Below are positions 25,086 through 36,696 of a stretch of DNA of 64,000 bases, in pieces; positions within the stretch are counted from its first letter, which is position 1; each line of letters opens with the position of its first letter. Origin of the DNA: Hofstenia miamia (Eukaryota > Xenacoelomorpha > Acoela); contig SCFE01000033.1 of assembly GCA_004352715.1 (NCBI GenBank), forward strand, positions 1,565,136-1,629,135. Reading direction: 5' to 3'. Made by a program: the position numbers and the translations under genes. The notes under the pieces are model-generated. The model was given only the letters and a program-made list of their open reading frames with translations, was not told the origin of the DNA and searched no databases.

Positions 25086-26740
25086 AGTGAATTGTTGATC
25101 AGATATTAGAAGTTCAAATTCTTGCCTGTAAAATAAACATTTGTGTGCTCTTAAACAATTGTATTTACATTAGAACTTTTGAATTTCTAATAAGCCAAGG
25201 AATTTTAAATATAAACTATAATTTGAATATACATCAGCATCAAAACAATAATCAAATATAATCTGAGGAAATAAAAATGAGATAAGATTATTCTTTTTAT
25301 TAATATTTATGGTAGTCACTGATTTACCTGACTACCATGTATGCTACGGGCCTGATCGTGTTGTTCAGTAATCTATTCAAGATAGTGCATAAGTGTTGTT
25401 AGTAGACCATGTGTTAACTAAATCATCGTTGTTTACCTAAATTTCAAAAATAGCGAAAATTAGATCATTTTAGAGATTGAAATGAATTCCCTATATTTGA
25501 AATTTTTAATACTTAGATTCCTGAAATTTAAATGGAGGCAATCTGAGCTGGAATTCCAATTTTTTATGTATTATTCAAAATTTAAGAGCAAAAAGTGATT
25601 TGAGATGAGTTATCATGAATTCCAGTATCAGGAAACTGAATTCCGTCTTTTGATGACGTTAGAACCTAAACAAAATATATGAATACCTTAAATTCTGATA
25701 AATTTAATCTTAGATACAAACCAAAAATAATTTTGTTGACTTTAATGATTTCGTTGTTCCTCTGAAGCAACCCATTACATAAGAGCTGAAATTCGCTATG
25801 AAAACTCTGGGTGGATTAAACATGTGTCTAATTAATTAATAAGGTTCGAATGCTTTGCTTTGTAATTTTCTGCATTCCTGTTACACAATTTTGCGCATAA
25901 ATGTCGCCTGCATAAAACACTCAAATTTTGCGTTCTCAGGTCGTGATAACTTTTGGACAGGCACGCAATACCCCTGAATTTCTATTATTTGTTTGTTTTG
26001 ACAGATTACAGACCCAGGACAAATATAGTTTTAGCTTCAATCCTATCCTTGGTTATTAACATTAACTAGTCTTTCAATATGCCACTTAAAGCCTTTGCTT
26101 AATTTAAAAATGGCAACACAAATACAATTATTAGTAGCTTAATTTTTTTATGCTATTAAATTGAAAGAATTGCATCTTGAATGCTATAATCATTATAAAT
26201 AGTTTCACAGTTGAAATAGCGTTCATTTCTTAATTTTCTAACAATTTACTAAAGGGATGGCTAATGCAAATGAGTCATTATGTACGATTTTTTCTAAATA
26301 TCCGGAAATCCGTTATCAAAGTGAATTATTTAAGTGTGATTAGGATTTTCTCAATCAAAGAATGAATAAAAAAAATTAATAATAAGCATTGGAAGATTTG
26401 TTTGTGTCTAAGTTTTTTAGTATGGTCGTTCGCGTTTGCAAGTCTAAAGAAGTACTTATTGTTTCTGGAAATTTATTGATATAATTCTTTCTCTCATAAT
26501 GGGGACAATTTAGTTAATTTAATTTATAAAGATGGTCATTTCTCTTTAAAATATGATTTTGAAAAACAAATTTTTATCAGACAACATAATTTTCTTAATA
26601 TTTTGTGTAGAACGTTGAAACATTGTTTATGGCTCTAACATTATCTTATCTAGTTTTCTGCTCAGTGTATTAATAAAATCCAGGAAATCGTGTGAAGCAT
26701 GCTTTTATATATATTATTTAATCTTGCTTGCATAGGCCTT
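25086..26740. other. AT-rich intergenic DNA, no gene seen
   Basis: No open frame, transposon end or RNA gene could be supported here on either strand. Confidence 0.5.
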
Positions 26741-27600
26741 ATTCTTTGCCTGTGGTCGGGGTTACTCTACCAGTCAACAGACTGAAGAGTCCGTGTCAAC
26801 AGATCAAGTCCGTGACTCTTCCCCTGGAAGTGTACCCGCTAGGGCCGGATCTTGTATCATGCTTGACCTCTGGCGACCCCTGGCGCGCAGAGTGCTGATC
26901 TGTGTTGAGTCTGATCAGCAGGAGTGAAGCCGAAGGCCGAGCTTCGTTGAGAGGGTTGCGCCTCTCTACAGCTTTCACCAACCAAGGCTACTAACTGAGG
27001 TAACTCGTGAGCACCTGCGTCTGCCTGCTATGGAGGACCCTGATTCTATTTGGAGGTAAATAAACTTGAAGTGCAAAGCACCAAGTGACTCGATTCTCCA
27101 GTTTAATTAAAATGTCGGATCATAACTAAAACCCATGACAAAGCAAAGCTCCCTCATAGGTAAGGCTCAGCAAGTGCTGGCCTGGGCCCATCTAGAGGCC
27201 AGAGACAGAGGAAAATCCTCTGTATAACTGCCCTCGTAGACGCACTCTACGGCTCTGGGCATAGACGTCGCCGTCTGCTCCTCAGAACAGACAGTCTCAC
27301 ATCACCGTCACCGCCCCCATATGTGCTCCCGCACACATGGCAGCACCTTCTTTTTTTTTTTTTTNNNNNNNNNNNNNNNNNNNNNNNNNNNNNNNNNNNN
27401 NNNNNNNNNNNNNNNNNNNNNNNNNNNNNNNNNNNNNNNNNNNNNNNNNNNNNNNNNNNNNTGGGAACCCAAGGGCTACGCCCGAATCGTCCTGGAGAGT
27501 AACCTCCATGTGGTGGTTCCTGGGTAGGCGGAGACGCTGAGCCAATACTCGATGGGCGCGTCTCTTCGCGGAGTCCCGAACCAGGAGCGGACGTTAAACA
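26741..27600. repeat. GC-rich island, probable transposon remnants around a poly-T and a gap
   Basis: Base composition jumps compared with flanks. Segment 26741-27130 ends with GGTAAATAAACTTGAAG, which resembles an LTR or mRNA poly-A region. Segment 27170-27350 runs into poly-T and N (27365-27461), as would a minus-strand retroposed sequence. Segment 27462-27600 is again GC-rich. I recognise no protein in any frame. A LINE or LTR origin is a guess; foreign DNA is not excluded. Confidence 0.35.
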
Positions 27601-27766
27601 ATAGGGTAAAAGATTCTTTGCCTAAATTTTTTGTAACCATGTATTAAAATGTTCTACTACAACCTGTTTTGATTACAAGATACTAAATGCTTGTTCTCTT
27701 AAACCAAGTATATAGAATATTATGTTAACTGGAAATCCTCTAAAAGTACATTGATATGCATATATA

Positions 27767-28602
27767 TACAGCCGCGGCCAAAAGTCACCGGACACGAACA
27801 AAATTTTAATTTTTAGTTAGTTTTTGTGCATTTGGAGCATATTTTTTTTCAAAAAGGAAACCATTTTTTGTCCAAAAATAACTATAATCAAAATTATATC
27901 AAATATTATCATAAAATAACAGTGTAGTGTAAACAAAGTTAATATTTCGTTGGAACAGAGTTAATATTTCGTTGGAAAGCCTAGACTTCTTTGTACAGCT
28001 CGAAGACGACGAGGCACACTACTGCACAAAATTTCGCACTGTTCTTTAGTGAAAATTCTATACCAAGCGTGTATTATGGCTGCAATCAGTTCATTACGAG
28101 TATGAGGAGCTCTCTTCTGGATCTCCCTACCAATGTGAGCCCAAAGTGTTTCGATGGGGTTGATGTCAGGTGATTGTCCTGGCCAATCATTTATCCATCG
28201 ATTCCCAATTTGGTCACGAAACCATTCCTTCACTGCTCTTGCTCTGTGGCAGGGTGCATTGTCATCCATATAAATGCAATTGCCGTCTGGATAAAGATCT
28301 CTCATACTCCAGCGTAGTTCTTTATTAAGAATTTCAAGGTAAAATTTTTGATTCATTCTTTGACCCTGGTCTAAAATTCGAAATCTTCCCAGACCATTAA
28401 ATGAAAGACAGCCCCAAATCATTACGGAAGGTGCATGTTTTACAGTCGGCAGGATAGACTGGCTTAGATAACGTTCTCCTACACGGCGCCATACTTTAAT
28501 TGAGCCCCTGTTGCCATAAATATCAAACGAGGATTCGTCAGAAAATAGCACACGTTTCCAGTACTCATCATCTTTCAGAAGGTAACGTCTTGCAAAATTG
28601 AG
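27767..28602 (-). mobile_element. Tc1/mariner transposon of DD36E type (3' part; 5' part in gap)
   Basis: A terminal sequence CAGCCGCGGCCAAAAGTCAC starts at 27769 directly after TA, the Tc1/mariner target. The transposase reads toward this end on the minus strand. The opposite end is lost in the 1000-base gap that begins at 28603. An 18-bp word (GTTAATATTTCGTTGGAA) is repeated in tandem at about 27938-27977, around the stop codon. Confidence 0.85.
27961..28602 (-). CDS. Tc1-like transposase, catalytic domain (partial)
   Basis: Cut-and-paste DDE transposase; 213 codons remain before the gap and are open throughout. Catalytic motifs in order: FSDESSF (first Asp), YMDDNAPCHRA (second Asp) and WPGQSPDINPIETLW (Glu). 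Counting from the Asp before NAPC to the Glu gives 36 intervening residues, so DD36E rather than the DD34E of classical Tc1. The C-terminus is complete (stop at 27961). The DNA-binding N-terminal domain lies in unsequenced DNA, so integrity of the whole gene cannot be judged. Confidence 0.88.
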   Translation of the reverse strand, partial: LNFARRYLLKDDEYWKRVLFSDESSFDIYGNRGSIKVWRRVGERYLSQSILPTVKHAPSVMIWGCLSFNGLGRFRILDQGQRMNQKFYLEILNKELRWSMRDLYPDGNCIYMDDNAPCHRARAVKEWFRDQIGNRWINDWPGQSPDINPIETLWAHIGREIQKRAPHTRNELIAAIIHAWYRIFTKEQCEILCSSVPRRLRAVQRSLGFPTKY

Positions 28603-29602
28603 NNNNNNNNNNNNNNNNNNNNNNNNNNNNNNNNNNNNNNNNNNNNNNNNNNNNNNNNNNNNNNNNNNNNNNNNNNNNNNNNNNNNNNNNNNNNNNNNNN
28701 NNNNNNNNNNNNNNNNNNNNNNNNNNNNNNNNNNNNNNNNNNNNNNNNNNNNNNNNNNNNNNNNNNNNNNNNNNNNNNNNNNNNNNNNNNNNNNNNNNNN
28801 NNNNNNNNNNNNNNNNNNNNNNNNNNNNNNNNNNNNNNNNNNNNNNNNNNNNNNNNNNNNNNNNNNNNNNNNNNNNNNNNNNNNNNNNNNNNNNNNNNNN
28901 NNNNNNNNNNNNNNNNNNNNNNNNNNNNNNNNNNNNNNNNNNNNNNNNNNNNNNNNNNNNNNNNNNNNNNNNNNNNNNNNNNNNNNNNNNNNNNNNNNNN
29001 NNNNNNNNNNNNNNNNNNNNNNNNNNNNNNNNNNNNNNNNNNNNNNNNNNNNNNNNNNNNNNNNNNNNNNNNNNNNNNNNNNNNNNNNNNNNNNNNNNNN
29101 NNNNNNNNNNNNNNNNNNNNNNNNNNNNNNNNNNNNNNNNNNNNNNNNNNNNNNNNNNNNNNNNNNNNNNNNNNNNNNNNNNNNNNNNNNNNNNNNNNNN
29201 NNNNNNNNNNNNNNNNNNNNNNNNNNNNNNNNNNNNNNNNNNNNNNNNNNNNNNNNNNNNNNNNNNNNNNNNNNNNNNNNNNNNNNNNNNNNNNNNNNNN
29301 NNNNNNNNNNNNNNNNNNNNNNNNNNNNNNNNNNNNNNNNNNNNNNNNNNNNNNNNNNNNNNNNNNNNNNNNNNNNNNNNNNNNNNNNNNNNNNNNNNNN
29401 NNNNNNNNNNNNNNNNNNNNNNNNNNNNNNNNNNNNNNNNNNNNNNNNNNNNNNNNNNNNNNNNNNNNNNNNNNNNNNNNNNNNNNNNNNNNNNNNNNNN
29501 NNNNNNNNNNNNNNNNNNNNNNNNNNNNNNNNNNNNNNNNNNNNNNNNNNNNNNNNNNNNNNNNNNNNNNNNNNNNNNNNNNNNNNNNNNNNNNNNNNNN
29601 NN
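28603..29602. other. Assembly gap, 1000 N
   Basis: Nominal-size gap covering the N-terminal half of the Tc1-like transposase and its second terminal repeat. Confidence 0.99.
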
Positions 29603-29702
29603 CTCATTATTTTACTTTCAATGATACTTTTGAGAATTAATGGCGCACTGATCGTGTCTTACAGAATAAATTTTGCTATATATGTTGAGAGTTAATTTTC
29701 AG

Positions 29703-30116
29703 GGGTGACGATGTCCGCATTTCAGCTCTGATACAACAAAGATACTTGGACTATTTCAAAATGGCAAAGCTTTCGCTCCTCATGTTATATGCAAAGGTTG
29801 CAATTCCAACTTGTGTTCATGGGAAGCAGGCAAATTGAAAAGGCTGCCATTTTCTGAACAAATGTCATTGCGTGAACAAGCAGATCCCAACTTAGCTTCC
29901 GGGTTTTTTTACCTCTTCCTTTCACAGACTGCGATGAAATCCCTGTGCCAAGCAAATCTTCTCTGGAAATTTAAAGCAATTCTAAACTTAGGAAAAATGA
30001 CTTTGAATGAGATGGGGAATTTCACGGAAACGACTATTAAATCTATATTATCAAGACACCATGTTAAGAGTGTGGCTGTTTCAATAAATCCAGAAAGAAT
30101 AATTAGTAAAAAAATA
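29703..30116 (+). pseudogene. Degenerate fragment of a repeat-family protein with a GK..LPF..PM signature
   Basis: One frame reads CSWEAGKLKRLPFSEQMSLRE and a second frame nearby reads PFTDCDEIPVP. Together these recall a protein widespread in invertebrate genomes, usually unannotated, with a cysteine-W-x-GK-x-x-LPF-x-x-PM-x-WRE block followed by a PxPHxDExPVP block. The identification is from memory of the pattern and the copy is frame-shifted, so confidence is low. Confidence 0.4.
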
Positions 30117-30119
30117 TAA

Positions 30120-31790
30120 AACCTTCTTAAAGAAAAGCGTCATGCAATAAAGAATAACTGCAATTCAATAGATCGGAATCGTTTACAAAGGAATATCAAC
30201 CTATGAAGTTAAGAAAAGAAGGCTTGAAAAATATCCAAAAATGGCAAATACGGAAATTATTCAAGAAGTAAATAAGCAAATCGCCAAAGGTAACATGAAA
30301 CCGTATTAAAATTGACAAATTTAAAGCAGACATGTTAAATAAATACTTTGTAAGATTTAATAAAGATTCAGCAAACGATGAAAGATTGATTGATACATTT
30401 TGGACACATGTTAGTGCACCATTAGTAACAAATAGTGACATAGCAGAGTTATTTAGTAAAATAACGTTAAATAAATCCATTTGAACCTCTGACATTCCAA
30501 GGTGCTGGCTATACAAATTTTCCTATCTAAACTTGCAAAGCCTTTTGCGTAATTTTCAATACCAGTTTTCAACAGGTTATTTATCCTGATGCATGGAAGA
30601 CAGCTTTATTACGCCTATATACGCTATACCGAAGTGCAAAGCTCTAACTGATATCACGTGTGAAAGCATTAAGAAATTCAGACCAATGACGATTGAGCCA
30701 ACTCCATCAAGAATAATTGACTCTCCATTGTTGCAAATGAATACAGAAAATGTTAGGGCCCGAATTTGACAAAGAGCAGTTTGCTTATAAGACAAACAGC
30801 AGCACTATTGATGCATTATTATATACCTATAATTTTTATGTATTTGCTTTAAACACGGATGAAACTACAGCTATTCGGATTACCTTTTTCGATTATTCGA
30901 GTGCATTTAACACTATTTTGCACAATCAATTAGTAAATCAACTAAGTATCAGATCGCAATGGCTAGCGCAGTGGGTTTACAATTAACTTCAAAATCGTAA
31001 ACAAGTCATTAAACTAGATTACTGTAGGTTTTCTCCACCATATGTCATGAAAGTTGGAACACCACAAGGAGGCCACTTAGTGGCTTATTACTTACACATG
31101 CTACAAATGACATTAATTTAAAAAAGCTAAAAATTAACAATGGATAATGTACACTTAACCTATGCAAATATTCAGATGATACAAGATTTATTGAGTCAAT
31201 TAAAATTCACAATGCACATGAAAGATCTAAAGAGAAAAACTTATCCATAAACTCTAGGAAAACAGAAGAAATTGTCATTAGGCATCATAATGTTACGAAT
31301 CAAAATCTATTAGAAGTTGTGCAACAGAGAATTATGGTGGATGGCAATCAAATTCAACAAGTTGAGAATTATAAGTATCTGGGTGTAATGTTTGACCACA
31401 AAATATCTTGGCACGCACATGTAGGCTACACTGTTAAAAAAGCTTTTCATGGGCTGATAAAGTTTATCATTCTTTGCGAAATTTGTAAGTAATGTAAGAA
31501 AATGGATGATTTTCAAAATGTATATTACACCAGTATACCTATATTGATCTGAAATATCTGCTTATGCATTCAGTGATCAACAAAAGAAATATCTCAGAAA
31601 GCCAATTAAATTATGGAGCAAAATATCGGAAATAGATAGAAGTATATTAAGTATTAAGTATATTAATGATGAATTAAACGAAGTTTTTAATCTGCTGTTA
31701 ATAGAATACAGAACTTAGATCATCTACTTTATCAAGAACTTCATTGCTATGAATCCAATTGTAATACTAGTGAGAATCGTGACATTTCAT
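30120..31790 (+). mobile_element. Degenerate CR1/Rex1-like LINE (reverse transcriptase)
   Basis: Shifting plus-strand frames show the order typical of this group: FKADMLNKYF (linker before RT), TLNKS and IPRCWL (palm start), EQFAYKTNSSTIDALL, FFDYSSAFNTILHNQLVNQL, VGTPQGG, KYSDDTRFI (the usual YADD active site is altered to YSDD here) and NYKYLGVMFDHKISWHAH. It is broken by many stops. The 3' end abuts or overlaps the truncated end of the minus-strand Gypsy element near 31750-31790. Confidence 0.75.
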
Positions 31791-32200
31791 CTACTGAGTC
31801 TTGGTTACTAAACATAGAGATAAGATTAAGGTCCCAATCTTGGGTATTTAAATGATCTAAGTAGGTTCTTTCTCTTGCCCTACGTTTAGGTAAAATATGG
31901 GTAGTGGTAGTGTCGCTACTATTAATTACATTACAATCAAAATCGACTTCAGTGAGGTCATTCTCCTCACATTCAGTTAAGTTATTATAAGTCTTATATT
32001 CATTTATACCGTCATCAACTAGTGAAAACTCGCTATTGTTGTCAATGATCACATTTTCGATATCACATACAGCTCTTTTGAGCCTTTGGAAATGGGCAAT
32101 TTTCCCATTACTCAGTAAGTATTTATGGTGGTCGAGCACCTTAACAATAGTGAAGGGTCCTTGCCAATTCGTGGCGAGCTTTCATACTTGATTTATATCA
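31747..32200 (-). pseudogene. Gypsy integrase C-terminal part, broken
   Basis: The frame from 32139 to 31747 begins LDHHKYLLSNGKIAHFQRLK, the chromo/SH3-like C-terminal domain also found at 48062 in the plus-strand copy (LDHNMYTLNNGKTVHFQRLK), preceded by LATNWQGPFTIVK across a stop. The catalytic core (32200-32620) is too decayed to delimit. Confidence 0.75.
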
Positions 32201-32625
32201 GTAACCTGGCGAGGAAAATCTGCAAAGTCTTTATTGTCTTGTTTGTGAGGTTCGTCATATAGTTTGTGGTTAAAATTACGCTTCTGCCAGATGACAGATC
32301 GATTGGTATTGCAGCAGATGGTGAGATGAACACCTTGCAGCTTGTGCAATATGTGGTTAACATAATTCTCTTAGGTGGGCTCGTGGTACCCAGGTTACAT
32401 TATCTATAAGGGCATACTCGCGTTCTGTTCAAACATTGCCTTAAACAGGCTCACCTTTGTAGTAGAGTGGACGGCTGTATTATAGAAGTACTCTACTGCT
32501 TCTATCACTCATTTCCAATTTCGACTGGTGGCTTTGGAGAGAGCAACCCAAATTAGCTTAATGACAGTGTGGTTGAGTCGCTCCCAGGGTGGTGCTGGAT
32601 GGCAAAGGAAAAATCATTAAGGTAC

Positions 32626-33030
32626 TCAATCCATCATGCCACTATGTTGGATTTTGTCTCCAGAGAACTTCTTTAACAATGCAAGGGCAGAGTTGTCAGT
32701 TTGCATGATGAAATTGCATCTGAGAATAAAATAGCAGAACTTCTTTAAGCTTTCTACTAATGCTAGCATTTTGGACTTGGTGGCACCATAGTTCTGTTTG
32801 GCATTCTGTAATTTCCGGCTAAAATACTGCACAGGGCTTTCAACACCCTCAATTACCTGGCTTAACATGCCACTGATGGCAACTGAACTGGCATCGCAGT
32901 CAACAATAAATTCTTGAGAATAGTCAGGTGTATTCAGATCCGGTATCTTTCTGAGTTCTGACTTAATGCTGTTGAGCTTCTCCTGCTCAGACCACGTCCA
33001 CTTAAATTCAACACTTCATCTCAGCAAGTT
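32626..33030 (-). pseudogene. Gypsy RNase H, broken
   Basis: Reads GVESPVQYFSRKLQNAKQNY then KMLALVESLKKF and IMQTDNSALALLKKFSGDK, matching the RNase H of the plus-strand copy (SPVQYFSRKL, EMLALVESLKKF, CTDKSTLAWLKKF). RNase H removes RNA template after reverse transcription. Confidence 0.8.
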
Positions 33031-33289
33031 CGAAATATGCTTGGTCTTATTTGCCAACTCGGGTATAAAGGCGCCATAGTAATTTAAGAAGCCCATAAGC
33101 CTCTGTATGTCTTTTCAGGATCGCAGGGTCTCAATTTGATCCAAGTTATTTTTCACATCATTCTTAATTGAAATTCAGCCTGGCTCGTGACTCTTCCTAA
33201 GAAGGTAACTTGTGGTTGGATGAGGTCACACTTGTTGCCATTTACATGCAAACCTGCTTCATGGAGAATGTAAAGTGTCCAGTTGAACT

Positions 33290-33735
33290 TGTTGAGATGT
33301 TATGTGAAGGTGTTACTCGCCACAAGAATGTCGTCCATATAGGCAGTGATACTGGGTTCCAGTACTTTAGATCAATTCCTTAACACATGGGTGACATAGC
33401 TGAAAAGTAGCAGGAGCACTACAAAGCCTGAAAGCCATGTAATTCAACTTGAAGAGGCTGTACAGAGTAATGAAGGCGGTCTTTGGGATATCTGCTGGCT
33501 TCATAGGGACCTGCCATAGGGCATAGAGCAAGTCCTCAATGTGCAGAAGTGGATAAGCATTATGTTGTTAAGCTTTCTAAAATTGACGCACAAATGGTAC
33601 TTCTTGCCTTGTTTGATAAAAACAGTGGGCACTGCATATGGACTATTTCTGTTCTGTATAATTCCATTTTCAAGTAGATTGCTGAGAATCCTTTCGTATT
33701 TGCTGTATTCAGATTTTCCAGTACTCTCCACACTG
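33290..33735 (-). pseudogene. Gypsy reverse transcriptase, broken
   Basis: Reads LLENGIIQNRNSPYAVPTVF then GKKYHLCVNFRKLNNI on the minus strand (33540-33690). The catalytic loop AYMDDILVASNTF is at about 33308-33345 (YMDD codons 33330-33341). Stops interrupt the domain. Confidence 0.8.
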
Positions 33736-34210
33736 GTAGATGGATGGGTTGATCATTTTTAGTTTCTATCAAGTGCTGCTTACCAATGGCCTGACCCACA
33801 CTAATGGATCCATAATTAAACACCTTATTCTGCTGCCAAAGCCATTGAATTAGAGACTTGCATTCCTTGAGGATGAGGTGTGGATGTGTCTCATCTGATA
33901 CAGTGGGGATTCCGAGCAGAATCAGAAGGCTCCTGCAGATCATGTATTGCTGTAAAGATCAGCAGACATGTGGCAGTTCATTGCTCCAACTGAACAGAAG
34001 TAGCAATAATCATTAGCTTAGATGGGTCCATTCAGACTAAAGAGATAGAACGGTTCAGGACAGTGATGTAAGTCTTACCACCTGAGATGTAGCAGAGATC
34101 AGGGGAGAAGTTCATGCCTTGAAAATGCTTCCCCTTTGGCCCTGAAACCATAATGTCGCCATTGTAATTAGAATCAGTAAGAATGGTGACACTTTGCCTA
34201 TGTTGCAGCT

Positions 34211-34950
34211 CTACAACCACTGTCTCAGTAAACTGGAGAGAGACTTCCTCTTTGGGATGGTAGCCAACTCTTGTTGAAGTTCATTTTTGCAAATGGAAAT
34301 GGTGTTCTTTTTGTAATCAATTACACAAGAGTTTCTTTCCAGAAAATTATTTCCCAGGATGATATCATAGGGTAAAGGCTGATCATGCATGTCAACAACA
34401 ATTAAATCCATGTGAAACAGTTCCTGGTGAAATTGTAATTCAAGATTGGGCACTTAGCCCTGGAGCAAGATCAAATTGCTGGAGGCATCTAATAGGCAGA
34501 CAGCTGATGGATGTAACTAATCTCTTTTCAAACATAATTTTTGACAACACTCGTCACTTATAATCAAAGCAGAAGCTCCTGTATCAATCATGGCACTCAC
34601 CAGAATACCATTAATGTCCATGGGAATGACATTAGTACGCATCAGTGAGGTGACTACCAGAACATACTGTGCTTGTTTGTTGGGAGACAGTGCTCCCATC
34701 AGTTTAAATGATTAGCTGGTTTGAGGGGCAAAATCAGTGAGGGCTCCTCTGTCTTGTCAATAACAAAACCATTACCATTAGCAACCAAATGGATGATGGT
34801 GATGCATTGTGGCTTCATGTGGCCTTTCAGACCACAACAATAGCAATGAGTCTGATCAGCATCAGACTTTTTCTTTAGGATGGGAGTATCAGATGATGGA
34901 GCTACTTTCAGAGCAGAATTACCAGCTCTCAGCTTGCCTATATCCTTCAA
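34211..34950 (-). pseudogene. Gypsy CCHC zinc knuckle and aspartic protease, broken
   Basis: A CCHC knuckle CYCCGLKGHMKPQC lies at about 34800-34845. The protease follows with SAMIDTGASALIISDECC (intact DTGA active site) around 34530-34590 and, in a further frame, LPYDIILGNNFLERNSCVID at about 34310-34370, the usual protease C-terminal block (ILGxDFL). Frame breaks separate these parts. Confidence 0.78.
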
Positions 34951-34985
34951 GTTTTATTATAGATCATGTAAACTATGCTGATTGC

Positions 34986-36361
34986 TTTCTTAATAATCAG
35001 ACTGAGATCATCTTTGCAGATGTACAAAAATAGATCATGTATAGATCATACTCAGATGGAATAGCCTTTTGACCTGGGTGATGTAGGTCTGAACGTTGTC
35101 CCCTTTCTTGAAGGAGAGATCACACAATAGAGTCTTATACTGGTGCTTAATATGAGGAGCATGATAGTGGTCTTTGATGTGACCAATGAGTAGCTGATAA
35201 TTAGTCTTGACTTCCCAGTACAGCATCATATACTGATTGTAGGCAAGGCTTGCAAGTACATCAGGAACTGAGCAACAGCAGCATCTTGTGTGGCATTATA
35301 CTGATTTATGGTTAGCTCAAACAAGAACAACCATTTGTTGAACAACTGGGAAATCTCATCAATTTTTCCTGTAAATTTTGGCAACACAGATTGCATGTTG
35401 AATAGATTTGCATGTCTGGTTCAGGTTGCTTTGATAGGAAGGACCAACTGGGTGAACCATGGCCAACATGTTGTTGTGGACCCAATAGGATCACCTGAAT
35501 GTCACAGAGTTGCTAATGCTGAAACAGTAGGCACAACTAAGGTATTGACTGGTGCTGGAGGTGAAAAGGTCACACTCAGACTTGGGGTCACAGTGGTGGT
35601 TAGATTAGATACCTGTATCAATGAGTAAATGTAGGAGCTCCAGTTGTAAACAAGGTAGCTGGAGTTACAAATTGAGGCGTCAATGGAGAGCAGGACGTGA
35701 GCTTGGGGCACTTGGAAAGTGTGCTAAAATCATTTGAGAAACAACATCCATAAATTGGGCAGAAAAAGCATTTAAAGCATTGTCTAACACATCACAAGTT
35801 ACATACTCAGGGTTCCCAGACAGGGGTGACATATGATGAGATGGAGTAACCTCCAAAGGAATTGGCTGCATAGGTGCAGGCAGTGATGGCATAGGTGCAT
35901 GTGGTGAACTTGCAGCTCTAAGGAAGTGATAGTGTTGATCAATTGTTTTTCTCTCAGCAAAGCTTCATTGGCTTGTTGCTGTAGCTCAGACCACAGAGAA
36001 TCAATTCACTGTTCACAATCAAGTTGCATAGAGGTTTGCTGGGCAAGAGCCTCTCTTAGTCTTTTAGCCTCTGTTGCTTGCTGCTCAGAGGTGGTGACAT
36101 GTCACAAAAGAGAAAAGGATTGGGTGGAGCAGTAGCTGTATTAAGTACTCTTTGGGAAATCACTGGGGATGATTGGGCAGATTGAGAATCTGAAGTTGTA
36201 TTAACAAGAGTCATAGTTCCATCTGTACAAGGGGTAGTGTTCAGGCTACCAATGCTTGCACAGGGGAGGCTCCAAGAGGGAGTCCCATTATGAGATAAAC
36301 TATTGAATTCTATGATAACAAGAACAAGAAAAGCACAAGAAAAATTCCAAAACCATTCCAA
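34986..36361 (-). pseudogene. Gypsy gag, broken
   Basis: Minus-strand frames match the gag of the plus-strand copy, notably NYQLLIGHIKDHYHAPHIKH and YKTLLCDLSFKKGD around 35100-35229, a capsid-type segment of retrotransposon gag. N-terminal pieces (about 35680-36361) are Pro/Ser/Thr-rich. Gag forms the particle that packages element RNA; this copy cannot encode it because of stops and shifts. Confidence 0.7.
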
Positions 36362-36696
36362 ACAAATTTGAGAGTGTACTCCAACAGAGTTTAGGTAAAC
36401 AAAACGAATTCAGTAGGCAGCATGGTATAGTGTGGTGTAATGCTAGAAGAATGAAACAACAACAACAAAATAACAACCAAAAACGAGCTTAAGATGGCAT
36501 CAGAGTTTGGTGACAGCTCTAGAACATGTCAGCTTCTCTAAATAGAATCTCCTGAACTCTGGTGTGAACACAGATTTCATGACTGGAGTACATCTCCAAA
36601 CATCACTTTGCCAGCAAACTGCAACAAGATAGTGTGTGGTTAACTATGTAGGTCAGCTGACATTTCTATGGGCTCAAGATCATGTCAGGGTCAACC

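Noticed and set aside
35308-35628. 106-codon plus-strand frame inside the minus-strand Gypsy gag
   Set aside because: Antisense shadow; no motif and opposite to the element.
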